DNA of 64,000 bases from Crotalaria pallida (Eukaryota; Streptophyta; Magnoliopsida; Fabales; Fabaceae), in NCBI GenBank assembly GCA_037953625.1, contig CM075655.1, positions 121,899,001 through 121,963,000 of the forward strand, written 5' to 3'. Both the position numbers and the translations under genes were made by a program. Each line of letters begins with the position of its first letter. The first letter of the stretch is position 1. Under the pieces are notes generated by a model that worked only from the letters and a program-made list of their open reading frames with translations, did not search any database and had not been told where the DNA came from. Below are positions 50,371-62,350 of the stretch, one piece after another.

Positions 50371-52727
50371 GTTAAGCTATTTGCTTGGCTTTAAGAGCAT
50401 CTAATTCATTGGAAATGATCATATCATCGGATGGCCTGGAACCTTCTTGGCCTGTTGTAATTAGCCTGCACTGCTCTTGTCTTGCACATCCACTCTCATA
50501 AATTTAATTACCCCTTCCACACATTTGGATTTACCGATTCTTCACACTTGGTTGGTGCAATTGTTGACAAAGTTGGCCGCTGACTTAACTTGATAATTGA
50601 ATCGCAGAAATTAAGAAAGTTTAATTTACGGTCTACGTACGATTATGGTCAAGATCTGGTCACCCAATTAAACACAGTAAATTAACCGCACCTCCCCCAA
50701 AGGCTTCGACCATATGTGCAGTAGCAGATGTTCTAGAACCTTAATAGAAGACAAAAAGGAGCTGTGGCAAGTTAGAGTTGAAAATTAACAAGGTCACGTT
50801 ACTGGAAAAAAAAGGTTAATTTATTAAATAGGTGATAACGAATGTCATCGTAATTGTAGCCCGCAAATGATCACTGTATATCACCAAAAAAAAATATTAT
50901 CGTGTGATATGTGATCAATAGTATTCGCAAAACGAGTGGTTGGATATGGCCCGCGCCTGCACTTGGCCCCAAAAATGCCCCCCTTTAATAAAATGTTTAG
51001 GGCCAAAAAATTGGGTCCTGCCTGCCCTACGTGCAGGCAGGCCGGGCGCGCTGGCAACCCGTGTTTTGAAGAAAAAAAATTAATTCATGTTTTTTCTTTT
51101 TGTTATAGTGCAAATTTTCAAAAATAATTGCGGGCAGCCGCAAACTTTGTACCAAATGTGTATGTCACAAACGTTTTTATTATTATTTTTTTAAAAAACA
51201 TCAAACCCGCGGGCCGCCCACAGCCCGCCCACAAAAAATAACGGGCGGGATAGGCAGGCATGATTTAATTTTTTTTGCCAAAACTTGCGTGTTGCCCGCA
51301 ATTTAAAATTGCGGGCAAGCGAGCGGAGCCCGTAGGCCAAGGCCCTAATTGCCAAGGCTAATGATCAATAATCTTGTACATATCTAAAAGAAAAAAAAAA
51401 TAAACACACTATTAATAATTAATTAAAAATACATGTGTTTATTAAAATCAATGGTTCAGATATGGTTGAAATCAATGATCCTAAATCACACAATAATTCT
51501 TCATATATTATCACATGTACAACGTACATGTTTTCAATCTGACAGCGCAAACGTTTTTGTACTGATTAATTAAGATATTAAATATGATGCATGGTATATA
51601 AAAAATAATAAAAGAAAAGCAAGGACAAATCAAGAAAAGCTAGAGCTATCATGGTTACCTGTATCATATCAAGTAAATATTGGATATCAGTACATATGCG
51701 ATATATTCTTAAATACTTGTAAGTGATATGTGAATATATATTTTGGACGAGGATCATATAATTATGTTACTTTTATGTTAATTTTTTTTTCACGCTTACA
51801 TTATTATATTATATCCAACTAGTAATTAATTTATTGTCTTTGCGTCTTGCTTTATTTTGAGTCTTAATCTCTACTTTTACAACATTCGTTTATTATATTA
51901 ATATCAAAATTGTTTATGTATTTCTCGTTTACATATGTTATATTCACTTAATAAGATTTGAATCTATATTATTAGACATGTATCCCAAATTTTTAAAAAT
52001 TGTCATACCTCGATCTGCTACGGTACCCATGCATGTTGATGCAGCATGGCTGTCATAAGACTCTTTCAAAGCTAGGTCCACCATTAGACACACAAAACAT
52101 GGAAAGAAAATCACGCAACTCTTTCTTTCTGTTTGTGAAAAGGTTGGTTAACCATGGTTAATTCATAAATAGGAAAGGCGAGATAAAAGAGTGAGAACCG
52201 AGAAGATCAGAGAGAATGGCCTACCAGCAAGACCGTTTCCTTACCTAGTTGAAAACAACTTGTGTGCTTTTGTTTTTTTTCCACAACCTTTGTTTACTTT
52301 CTAAGCACATGAAAGCTTGTAACAAATGTTATGAAAAATCAACTGCTTTTGCTTTACAAATTCTTTGTTTGACTCTCACCCCTTTCATCTCATTGTAAAG
52401 GTCAGCTAGCTTCTTTTTTGTAGTTTCTTTTGTATGGCTGGGGAATGCTGAATTTTGATTGTGCACGTTGAACTTAAAATGGGCCGAAGAAAATTAGAGT
52501 TGGGTATAAAAATAAAATATGAAAATTAAATAAGAGATAAGAATTGTTTGATTTATCGTAAAAAAAATTGTAAAACCTGAAATACTCCGTATACAAATAA
52601 CACTATTATTTCAAGTTTCAACAAATTTGGACATACATGCTAAAAAGAAAACGTGACGTGTTCAGTAATTAATTATATACACGAACCCAATAAAAACAGA
52701 CTTATAATGTGTATATAATACTATATA
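50371..52727. other. Intergenic DNA with a GC-rich repeat-like block
   Basis: 50936-51340 has clusters of GCGGGC, CCCGCCC and GCAGGCAGG motifs in otherwise AT-rich DNA. It may be the remains of an unidentified repeat; no terminal repeats or target duplications are clear. The rest shows nothing I can name. Confidence 0.4.
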
Positions 52728-52980
52728 CTCATTCCGTCTCTAAATATAAAGTATGTCCCTATTTATAAAGTCGCATACCAATTTTCGATAATCATTAATT
52801 TTTTTTTTCAAACACCTTTATTTATTTAACACTTTTTAGATTCTCAACAATATTAATAGGGATAATTTTGAAATTATATATCAAAAGTTCACATTTCCAA
52901 TACAATTAACTAAATTATTCCACTTTCTTAATGAACGTGAAATTTCTCAAAGAGGTTTGGTATTTAGGGACAGAGGGAGA
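52728..52980. mobile_element. Stowaway-like MITE
   Basis: The left CTCATTCCGTCTCTAAATAT and right TATTTAGGGACAGAGGGAG ends are inverted copies. The interior matches 19294-19578 closely. Confidence 0.75.
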
Positions 52981-53292
52981 AGTTATATACACTTGATTAG
53001 TGCTAGTCATCATCAATGTGTGAAATGTGTAAATAGCATCAGACAGAATTTTTAGTTTAGGTATGTAGAGGTGATCAATCAAGTAAACAAAACTCCAGCA
53101 ATATACACAAGACTTCCAAAAAGACTTTAGAGATTAAAATTAAACCATTCACCGGTTTCTCTCGCCTAATCATCATTAATTTTTCGTTTCATAATTTTTT
53201 AACAAAAAAATAATAATTTCGTGTCCATTTAACATGTAAAATTGGAATTACAATTTGGAATTGTAATTTCAATTATAATTCCAACATAATTT

Positions 53293-53487
53293 TTTTTATA
53301 CCCAAAACATAGGACTCACCTGGTCACATTGGACCTAGCGAGTCTTGCCAAACTGGGAGGGAGTATCTACTCAGCCACTTGAGTGCTCCCCTCATAAATC
53401 GAAACATGTCCAACTTTATCAGGGATCGAACACCAAACCTTAGGCTCCTTTATGCTCACCATTTACCAACTGGGTTATGCTTGGTGG
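53293..53487 (-). mobile_element. tRNA-derived SINE
   Basis: Minus-strand head CCACCAAGCATAACCCAGTT with an A-box-like CCCAGTTGGTAAATGGTGAG and B-box GTGTTCGATCCC, ending in a short A-run (plus-strand T-run). It is flanked by ACATAATTT (53284-53292 and 53488-53496). It is the only copy of this family in the window. Confidence 0.8.
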
Positions 53488-54723
53488 ACATAATTTCAAC
53501 ATAATTGATATATGAGAAGGGGTCCAATTACATCAATACAAGTTAAATTACATTAACCCTTACACCATTCATATATAACTCATACGCCAAATCAAATTTA
53601 ATTGAATCAACCGTTGTATTGAAAGTTCCTATTCTATAGATCGTCTATTATCAAATTTTAAAAAAAAATCCAAAAATCATTAGTCCTTCGTTTATGTGTT
53701 AAAATTAACTAAATATATGTCTTAAAAGTATATGAAAATTGAGCTTTGAATATACATTCAATGACGTTTAAATTTTTTCAAATTTAATTTGACACAAATG
53801 ATCTATCTAGATGACATATAGTTATTAATCAATGAATGAATTATTAAAATTCACATTGTATAAAAAGTTATAAACCGTGTAAGAGTTGATGTAAACGAAT
53901 TCCCCCTCTTGATATATTAGCTTGGAATTATGATTGTGTGTTTAAATTGTACACAGAATTATAACGTAAAATTAGAATTTATAATTTAGTCTCATTTTTA
54001 TTGTTTGGTCATAAGAGAAATTAAAAATTAATTATTATTATATATTCTACCTTAAAACTTAATTCATTAAATTTTGCAATTATAATATTTTTTTTTTCTA
54101 CACGGGAACGTGAAAAAAAAAGTCAAACTATTTTAGAACAAACACTAATTAATTTAAAAGAAAACATCACTTCATTGAAGAAATTAAAATTGAGAACGGG
54201 AAAAAAAAATGACATACTTTTCTAAAGTGAAAAAAGTTTACAAAAATGTTTCCAGAATTGAAAGGTTATATTAATCCAGAAGGTGGGGTTGAGAATAAGT
54301 TGGGTCGAGGCATACCTTAACAAAAAATATGTTTAATACGTGTTTTAAATTCAAAGCTCAATTCCGTTTATTGGCTTATTATAAGCTAAATTTTAGGTAT
54401 AAGTTTGACCTATTTCAAGGTTTGATTTGGCTTAAATATTTACTTAAAAGCCTATTATTCAATAAAATTCTTACATTTTAGCACAAATATAAAAATGTAT
54501 CATGTCCTCAAATTATGAGATTAAAATAGAATAAAGTGAAATATAAACAACATCAAAACTCAAACTATACAGTAACAAAAGTAAAACCATAAAAAAAAAC
54601 ATAAACGACGTTGAATTTCAAATTAATAAACCAATAAAAAAAGAAAAAAATTATAATAAAATATACTAATTAGAATATTATATATATATATTTTTTTTTT
54701 GGTGCAAATATATATTTCTTTTA

Positions 54724-54934
54724 TTTTTTTGTCCGTATTCCTTGCGGGACCACCGGTATCCCCAAGAGCACCCTTAATACCAGGGAGCCCTTGAGACTAA
54801 TCCGGAGCGAGTTGCGTGGCTGGCTCTCCCAGCGGGATGTTTTTAGTGGGAATCGAACACGGGGCTACTAGCACCCGTGTCTCATTCCCAAGATTTCAGT
54901 TGGGGTCTTACACCAACTGAACCAAACCCCGTTG
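54724..54934 (-). mobile_element. tRNA-derived SINE (same family as 14896-15107)
   Basis: Nearly the whole length aligns to the copy at 14896-15107 (shared TCCGTATTCCTTGCGG and CTCCCAGCGGGATGTTTTTA on the plus strand). It is flanked by ATATTTCTTTTA (54712-54723 and 54935-54946). The close similarity of the two copies and intact duplications point to recent activity. Confidence 0.88.
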
Positions 54935-55486
54935 ATATTTCTTTTAATTTAAATCATTAATAAAATATAGTAATATTATAAAGTGAAATAGGTCGGCCAA
55001 CGAGCCAAATCTACTATCTATATATAAAAATATCCCTTTTCGAGGCACCACGTTTGCCGGAGAAATTTTGGAGGCACCACGTTTGTCCCGTGAAACTTTC
55101 CTCGCACAAGAGAATTTGTAGGTAGATAATCATTATCTCTAATCAAAATTACAATTTAAAATTAAATATATTATTTAAATTTATTTAATCATTATATGTT
55201 TGTAGGTAAATAACATTATCTCTAACCAAAATTACAATTTGAAATTAAATTAATTATTTAAATTTATATAATCATTATCTGTATGTGAAATCATTATCCT
55301 CAATTTGTTGAACAAATCATTATCCTCAACAAAAATATTTAAAAAATATTAAAAAAATCAATATATATATATATATATATATAATAGGCTCTACCATTCA
55401 ATTTTTAAAGTTCTATCTAATTCTAAGAATTCTCTTCTCCAAATTCTTTCTTTTATTTTTATTTTTTCCCTCATTCTTCTACTTAA

Positions 55487-55672
55487 AGCTCTTAATTTTG
55501 ATTTTTGAGTGTTTGATGAATTACTTATTAGATGATGCATATTTTGTTATATTTTTAATTGACTTTTGTTTATTCCTCTATTTAGAGCTCTTAATTTTGA
55601 TTTTTGAGTGTTTGATGAATTACTTATTAGATTATGCATATTTTGTTATACTTTTAATTGACTTTTGCTTAA
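55487..55672 (+). repeat. 99-bp tandem repeat inside the Helitron
   Basis: AGCTCTTAATTTTGATTTTT begins at 55487 and again at 55586, and the two copies are nearly identical through GACTTTTG. It lies where the 5'-leader intron of the captured ATG8 gene would be expected. Confidence 0.8.
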
Positions 55673-55689
55673 TGCTAATTTCAGGAAGA

Positions 55690-55857
55690 ATGACATGAGT
55701 TGCTTCAAACAAGAGCATGACCGTTGTTATACATACTTACTTTGATTATTCTTTGTTAAAAGAGTATGCAAATAATTGATCTTTTTCTCTTTTCAAAGAA
55801 GAAGAAAATGGCTAAGGCTTCTAGGATTAAGAAGAAATATCCTGATCGTATTCCGGT
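55690..55857 (+). pseudogene. ATG8: Captured fragment of an ATG8 autophagy gene
   Basis: After an acceptor-like AATTTCAG, an ATG is followed by codons for SCFKQEHD, matching the SSFKQEHD start of plant ATG8. About 75 bp of intron-like, T-rich sequence ends in TTTTCAAAG. Then comes KKMAKASRIKKKYPDRIPV, matching the next ATG8 block, which in the family reads AARIREKYPDRIPV. Homology stops abruptly after the GTG of this last Val (about 55857). The start codon is followed by ACATG instead of GCTAAG, breaking the frame. Only the first ~30 codons of an ATG8 (normally ~120) are present, so it cannot make the ubiquitin-like protein. It is a gene piece picked up by the Helitron with its exon-intron order kept. 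Confidence 0.78.
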
Positions 55858-57786
55858 GAGAAATAATTTTGGTGAGTCTTTTGCCTATTTGAAGAAACAA
55901 TGTTTTTCGATTTATTTATGATTTTTTTTCCGTTTTTGTCATAAGATAAGATAAATGATAAAAAAGATCAAAATATTTAAATATGAATAATAATAGTAAA
56001 TGTGATAATTATATTAAAAAAATAATAATGGTAAAAGAATATTAATTTATCCACAAAATAAATATAAGAAATATCTTATAATATTATCCAATAAAAAAAA
56101 TCAGAATGTATAATTTTGGTTTAATTATATATAATTTTTTATATTAGATGAGATAATTAAATTTAAAATATGCTAAATTATCATGTTTTATGCAATAGAA
56201 AATATTTTGATTTATCTTTAAATCTACTCATAATACCATCAAACAAAAAAATATAAAAAAAAGTTTAATTTTCATTTCACTCTAATAATTAATCATGGAA
56301 TACATTAATTTAATACTCATCTATACATAGACAAATATAATATTAAATATATAAAAAAAGAGATAACATTATATTCATAATAAAGTGCAATGTGTTAACC
56401 AAGATAATCAAAAATAACAATTTCAATGTCGTCTTCATGTTCTATGAAATAGTGGATATTCCAATTTATCCTTAAATTTTCTCATAATACCAATAAACAA
56501 AAAAATCAAAATATTTAATTCTGATTTATTTTTAATTATCATAATAAAGTTGATAATCAAATAAAAGTATTAATTTATCTATTAAATAAATAAGGAATAT
56601 CTAATTCTGATCTACTTTTGATTCATCATAATAAAGTTAATAATCATGTAAAAAAATGTTGATTTATCTATTGAATAAATAAGGAAAATCTCATATAAAA
56701 AATGTTATTTTTTATTTATTTAAGGAAGTACAAAATTTTTCAACAAGCTCATTTTTTATTGTTGTTTAATAATAATCTTTACTTTAAAATATTTAAATAT
56801 TAATAATTCGTGCATTGCACAGGATAAAAATAAAAAAGTTTAATTTTGATTTAACTCTAATTAATAAAACATGCTAATTATCGATCAACTAAATAAGGAA
56901 TACATTAATTTATTATTGATCTATACATAAATAAATATAATATTAAAAAACGAACTGTCATTATCTTCCAATGAATTCATGTCCAATGAAATAAGGGATA
57001 TTATGATTTATCATAATTATTCTCATAATACCATCAAACAAAAAAAATCAAAATAATAATAATAATTTTTTATTTATCATAATAAAGTATATTGAATAAT
57101 TATTTTTTTATAATTATTTTTGTTATTTTTAATAATAATTCTTATTTTATAATGAAAATAATAATAATATTTAATTTAAAATATTTAATATAAAAAAAAT
57201 TTAATATCAACAACTCGTGCATTGCACGGGGTAAGAGCTAGTTCAATTATAATTCCATAACAGACTCCGCACCTCAAATGCATATTGTCGGTGATTGTAG
57301 GTGGTGTTTATTTATGTGTTTTGCTAACCGTAGCATTTGAGGGATTTTGATAACTTTGTTCGTTTTTTTTAATGGATAATTTTGTTTTTGATTTTGAGTA
57401 TTTCTGACACTTTTATTTAATGTTTTATATTTTCTGGTATATAAAAAAAAGAGTTTACTTAAAAATTGGAATTTATTAACTTTTAAATACTTACAATTGA
57501 GATTTTAGATAAAATATTTTTTTAGTCTTTTATTTTCAATCTTAAAAGCCTCAAGGCTGATGTTAAAAAAAAAATAAAAAAACTTCTTAACATACACAAT
57601 CCTTTCTTCAATGTTTTTTTTTTTTTTTTTAAGCAAAGATTAATATTAAAAAACAGAAGGGTGAACCAAGAAGTTCAGACAACAAAGTATCTAGTCCTCA
57701 TCCTTTCTTCAATGTGAAATTCAAAGTTAATCAATTTTTCTTTTAATCAAAACTAATTTCAGAATGAAAAGAAAAATAAAACGTTT

Positions 57787-57901
57787 GTCGTGTAAGACAG
57801 TCCAGTTGGTAGCTGCAAAGACATTTAGAATTTTCTCCTCCTTCAGATCATGGGTTTTAGTCACAGACCTCCCATGTAAAAAATAAAATAAAATAAAATA
57901 G
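57787..57901 (+). mobile_element. Short tRNA-derived SINE (same family as 15425-15537)
   Basis: It shares GTGTAAGACAGTCCAGTTGG-type head and CAGACCTCCCATGTAA end with 15425-15537, and has an AAATAAAATAAAATA tail. It is flanked by AACGTTT (57780-57786 and 57902-57908). Confidence 0.8.
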
Positions 57902-57908
57902 AACGTTT

Positions 57909-59454
57909 AGGCCACCTGATCTAATTTGTGACGAAATAGATCATAGATGTGATAGTGGGAATCCTACTTGTTGACTACCATATTCAAGAAAATAATTTAC
58001 TAATAGTGTCTCGTCCTTTTTGTGTAGAAAAGGATATATAGCTAGATATATAGGATCCTAGGGGGGGTGTTTTATTAATTTAACTATTTTGTTTAAGTGT
58101 CCCCGATACTTTAGAGGGCTTCTCGGTTAAACCACCATATTTGACATTTAAGAACAAATTTAATTTTATTTTTATTTATAGCTTTATACTACTCTGTTCT
58201 TTTGTACAAGCATTAAATAGTGGGAATATATTGTTTTTTTATAAGTATTTTGTCCAACTTTTAATGATATTAAATATGTTTTTTTTTTTCACAAACATTC
58301 TTATTTATTTAACATTTTTTAATTTTAATAATAATTACAGGGATAATTTTAAAAAAAGTACACCAAATATTAATTTTGATACCACTAACAATAATATTAA
58401 ATAATTTTTTTTATATTAACTTTATTTTATTTATCTACATGCAAATCGATTTTAAGAACTTATATATACAACAGATGAATATAATACCACCTCCGTCCCA
58501 ATTTATAAAATGCTTTCGAGATAATATATCTTAACGGAGTATTATCTGATAATAATAGTTACTTTTATTTATGTATACATATGTAAAAAAAAAAAAGAAA
58601 AAGCTTAAACTTATTAACCCTACGATTACAAATTAAACTTACTGCCTCGGTTCTTTTTTCCCTTCACATATCCTTTAAAGAATTTGATGTTGATCCCATG
58701 TATTTTTACATAATTTTAATTACATTAATTAATTTTTTTATGTAAATTATTATTTAATTCACTAAACTTTTCTTTAACATAATTAACTAGTTTCAATAAT
58801 TTTTAGATATTGACAATTTAAATGTCACTTATAACTATTTCTTCTGTCTCATAAGTCATGTAATTTTAGCTATTTCCTTTTGTCTCATATGCTATATATT
58901 TTTAGAAATACAATATTCATTTATATTTTTTTTCAAGTATACATTTATTTATCACTTTTTTTTCCGCATCCATTTTCCCATCTCTTTATGTAATTTTCAT
59001 ACATTTATTATTAATTTCACTCTCCAATTATTTAAAAGGGTAATTTAGTCAAAATAAATGAATTTCTTATATCATTTACTCATTTCTTAATATATGTGCA
59101 ATGGCTACAAAAACAAATCTTATAAGATAATGGGAATAATTTTCTTAGTTTGTGTATTTTTTGTAAGAGGATGCAATAAAAAGGAGTGGATGGAGTATTT
59201 ATAGTATTGTTGCAATATAAAATTCCAAGAGTTACTGTTAACCTCGAAGCTTAGCTAAAGGATAAAGAGTTAAAATAAGGTAAGTATGCTTTGAAACACC
59301 AAGTCGACCGCTTCTTGAAGTTTTGAATTCGTAATTTCTAAATGCATATTTATTTTATTTTATATATGAGGTGCATTGGATAGAAAAATTGTTATCTTAT
59401 TTCAGTTACATACTCTTTTCATTTCTTAACTTCTGGTTTTTAAGAATTTTTTTT
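57909..59454. other. Intergenic DNA without a supported gene
   Basis: AT-rich with decayed MITE-like pieces (58180-58520, including a CTCCGTCCCAATTTATAAAA end near 58491) and nothing else recognisable. Confidence 0.5.
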
Positions 59455-60225
59455 TGAACAGCAAAAAAATATATTTATATTAATAAAAGATCCCCGAGCA
59501 TCATAGTACACAACAAAGGCCCCACCTTCCATGAAGGGTTTGCCAAAGGGTACTTAATCATGTGCTGTAAAGGCAGTCAACAAATAAAGTTACACAATAG
59601 TCCTTCTTCCAGAAAATTGGGAAGAAAACAATAGAAGAACATGAGCCATGAAACTTAAAATTGTATTCTCCCAGCCCATCCCCAAATCTGCACTATACAA
59701 AAAAAAAAAAAAAAAACCCAAAACTCCCTCAATACTTGATAGATATTCTACCTCCTTAAAAACCTCGAATTGAAAAAAACCCAATGGAAAAATTCAAAAC
59801 AAGAAAAAAAGAGTATAGCAATATCTAACAAGAAAATAACATAAAACCAACCAACACCCACCTAATTAAATAGGATTCATACGCCACCCCTCATACGAGA
59901 CTGATAAACCACCCAAAATTTTAACCCAATTCCATGCCTTCAATTTAATTGTCTCTAATAATTCATTCAGCTCCAGAATCTCTCTTTGAAACACCAATTT
60001 ATTTCTCTGCAACCATACAGACCAAATAACAACGTACGGCCCAAATAATAACACCCTTCAATTTATCAGAGTTTCCTTTCCACAGATTCTTAAAATGCAA
60101 AAAATTGTCAGCAACAGAACCCTCCTCTTCACTAATAGACACTTGCAACCACAATCCAATCCTCCTCCAAACCTGTTTTATGACAGAACATGTAAAAAAT
60201 AAATGTGAAAAATGATACACACATT
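59455..60225 (-). mobile_element. 5'-truncated LINE fragment (zf-RVT region)
   Basis: On the minus strand the protein pieces HLFFTCSVIKQVWRRIGLWL and VIWSVWLQRNKLVF match the zinc-binding reverse-transcriptase-associated (zf-RVT) tail typical of plant LINEs. They lie in two frames, so a frameshift separates them near 60030. The element ends with an A-run at the left border (plus-strand T-run near 59447). Everything upstream, including endonuclease and reverse transcriptase, is missing. It is a dead remnant. Confidence 0.75.
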
Positions 60226-60348
60226 TTATGAAAAATGTTTATTATTATAAGTTTTATATGTGTTTTATCAAAAATGCTCTTATTTAATCCTTATTAAAAA
60301 GTAAAGTAGTATTTAATTTTTATTAGAAAGTGTGTTCATTAATTAATA

Positions 60349-60614
60349 CTCCCTCTGGTCCTACATATAAGCCCTCTTTAAAGACTTTTTTTGGTCAATA
60401 TAAACATCATTCTCAATTATCAATGACATTAATTACTTCTTTTCCACGAAAACCCCTATTTATTCAACACTTTGTAGATTCTCAACAATAATTATAGGGG
60501 TACTTTTGAAAAAGCATATCAAACATTTACATTTCCAATGCCACTAACAATATTAACTAACTTTTTTTAAAGGTGTGAAAACTAGTCAAATGGGCTTATA
60601 ATAAGGACCAGAGG
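60349..60614. mobile_element. Stowaway-like MITE
   Basis: The left CTCCCTCTGGTCCTACATAT and right TATAATAAGGACCAGAGG ends are inverted copies, next to TA. The interior is of the common type in this window (ATTATAGGGGTACTTTTGAAA). Confidence 0.75.
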
Positions 60615-60729
60615 ATAAAAATATAACTAATGAGGAGTAAAAAAATGATTGAATAAAGGGTTAAAATTAAAAAAATGATTATGCATTGAAATCGTGCGTA
60701 AAAAGACGAAAATTATGAAATGAAAAGGA

Positions 60730-61006
60730 GTTAATAGTCACTTAGGTTCCTGAATATATACCATCATCAATTTAGTCCCTGAAAGATTTTTTACGTCAAT
60801 TTAATTCTCCAAAGATCAACATGTCGTCAAGTAACTAGTGTAAATTTTGATCTCCGAAAGATTCATATTATCATCAACTAAGTCCCTAAAAGAACGAATG
60901 TATATCATATTGATCTTTGGGACACTAAATTAATATAATAGATCTTTTGAAGAAGACTAAATTGATGACCAATATATTTTTTGGGGATCAAAATAATTAT
61001 TAACTA
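60730..61006. mobile_element. Inverted-repeat MITE, class uncertain
   Basis: The left arm (AGTTAATAGTCACTTAGG, then ATCAATTTAGTCCCTGAAAG) pairs with the right arm (ATCAAAATAATTATTAACT, preceded by GACTAAATTGATGACC). No clear target duplication is seen. It is non-coding. Confidence 0.6.
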
Positions 61007-62210
61007 AAAAAAATTGCTTAAAAGTCAAAAATTAAAAAATGGAAGGAGTGTTGTTTTTCATATGTTGTTTTATGGGTATTAATTTCTTTTAAAAAAGCTA
61101 CCCCCTCCATTGTTTCTTAACATAAGTTTATTAGATCCTGTAACATAAATTAAAAAGTGTAATTAATGTCTATTTGTGTAATTTACTTTTTTATTTCTCT
61201 ATAAATAACTTCATACTTATTATTTCGTTTGGTTGATGCTCTCATTTTAGTTTTGTTTCAATATTCCCTTTTTATAATATCATTGATTTAATTATTAAAA
61301 ATTTTGATGATTAAGATTAAATGTTGAAATAATAAATTATTTTAATATTTGATCTTAGGATAAGTGGAAGATAACAATATCCACTATCATTTTTTTTGGA
61401 ATATTGTTAAGGTCGATAATGTTGTCACACGACTATTTAAGATGAACCTAAATATGGCGACAACAGTAATTAGAATAGTCTGGATGGTGTTGAATTATTT
61501 ACAATAGGGTAAAAATATATAAATTTTGAGGTTAAAAGCAATGCTAAAAAATTTTGAGGTCAAAAAGTGTTAAGTAAACAGAGATGTTGGTGAAAATAAG
61601 TAGTTAATTATCATTAAAAATTGATATTATAAATCTTATAAAGTGAATGAGTAATAATTATGAGTGAAGTCCTAAAAAAACACCATAAATATTGTATTTA
61701 AGAAATGGAAGGAGTGCATGACATATTGACATCTATTGATTCTTTCAATCTTTCTCATGCGTAATGGGAGAACCATTCATCGTCTAGGCATTATGTAATC
61801 AAAGAACCGTTCAACATAACGGGAGGGATCACTTTAACCTTCCATCCAATTGGCCCCACTAATTGCAACATGCATGCATGCATGATGTTTATGATCATCA
61901 TCCCATCCATCGATCCACAACAATAATGCACACTCCTAATATTTTACAAAATAATAATATAGGAGAGAGAGACTAAAAGGAAATAAAGGAGGATAAGTAG
62001 AGGGAGAAGATACATGAAATAGATTCTAGATTAAAAGAAGGACAATGAGAAAAACATTGGTCTACTTCCCTGGCATTTCCAATTTATCCATTATTTTAAA
62101 CATAAAGCTTCATCTTTTTCTTTCCTTCACCTTTTTGAAACATTGGCCAAAGCAATCTTTCTCTTTCCTTCTCCAGGCTATTACTCACTCACCCTACCCT
62201 CCTCTTAATT
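61007..62210. other. Upstream region of the MYB gene
   Basis: No gene is seen. From about 61730 the sequence becomes less AT-rich and holds a GCATGCATGCATG block (61871-61883) and GA-rich stretches (61960-62005), common in promoter-proximal DNA of transcription factor genes. Binding factors cannot be assigned. Confidence 0.45.
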
Positions 62211-62220
62211 TATATATAAA
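62211..62220 (+). promoter_or_regulatory. TATA box of the MYB gene
   Basis: TATATATAAA lies 131 bp before the start codon, with a GA-rich leader between. The spacing predicts transcription start near 62245 and a leader of about 100 bases. It is the best TATA candidate before this gene. Confidence 0.65.
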
Positions 62221-62350
62221 CACCATTATTATCATCATTATCTTCATCATCAACTCATAATAAAGACACACTTTAATTGAAACTCAAACCAACCAACATA
62301 CACAAAGAAAGATATATATAGAGAGAGAGAGGACTAGCTAGCTAGCAAAC

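Larger units (their letters stand above)
55010..57241 (+). mobile_element. Non-autonomous Helitron carrying an ATG8 fragment
   Basis: It starts with TC (TCTACTATCTATATAT) directly after an A, and ends with a hairpin CGTGCATTGCACG, a short linker and CTAG directly before a T. These are the defining Helitron ends and the A|T insertion site, with no target duplication. It has no Rep/helicase coding sequence. Inside are a fragment of an autophagy gene (55690-55857), a 99-bp tandem repeat (55487-55672), and a second internal copy of the hairpin near 56812. The two tail segments after 56220 and 56838 resemble each other, so the 3' end seems to have been duplicated. Confidence 0.82.
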
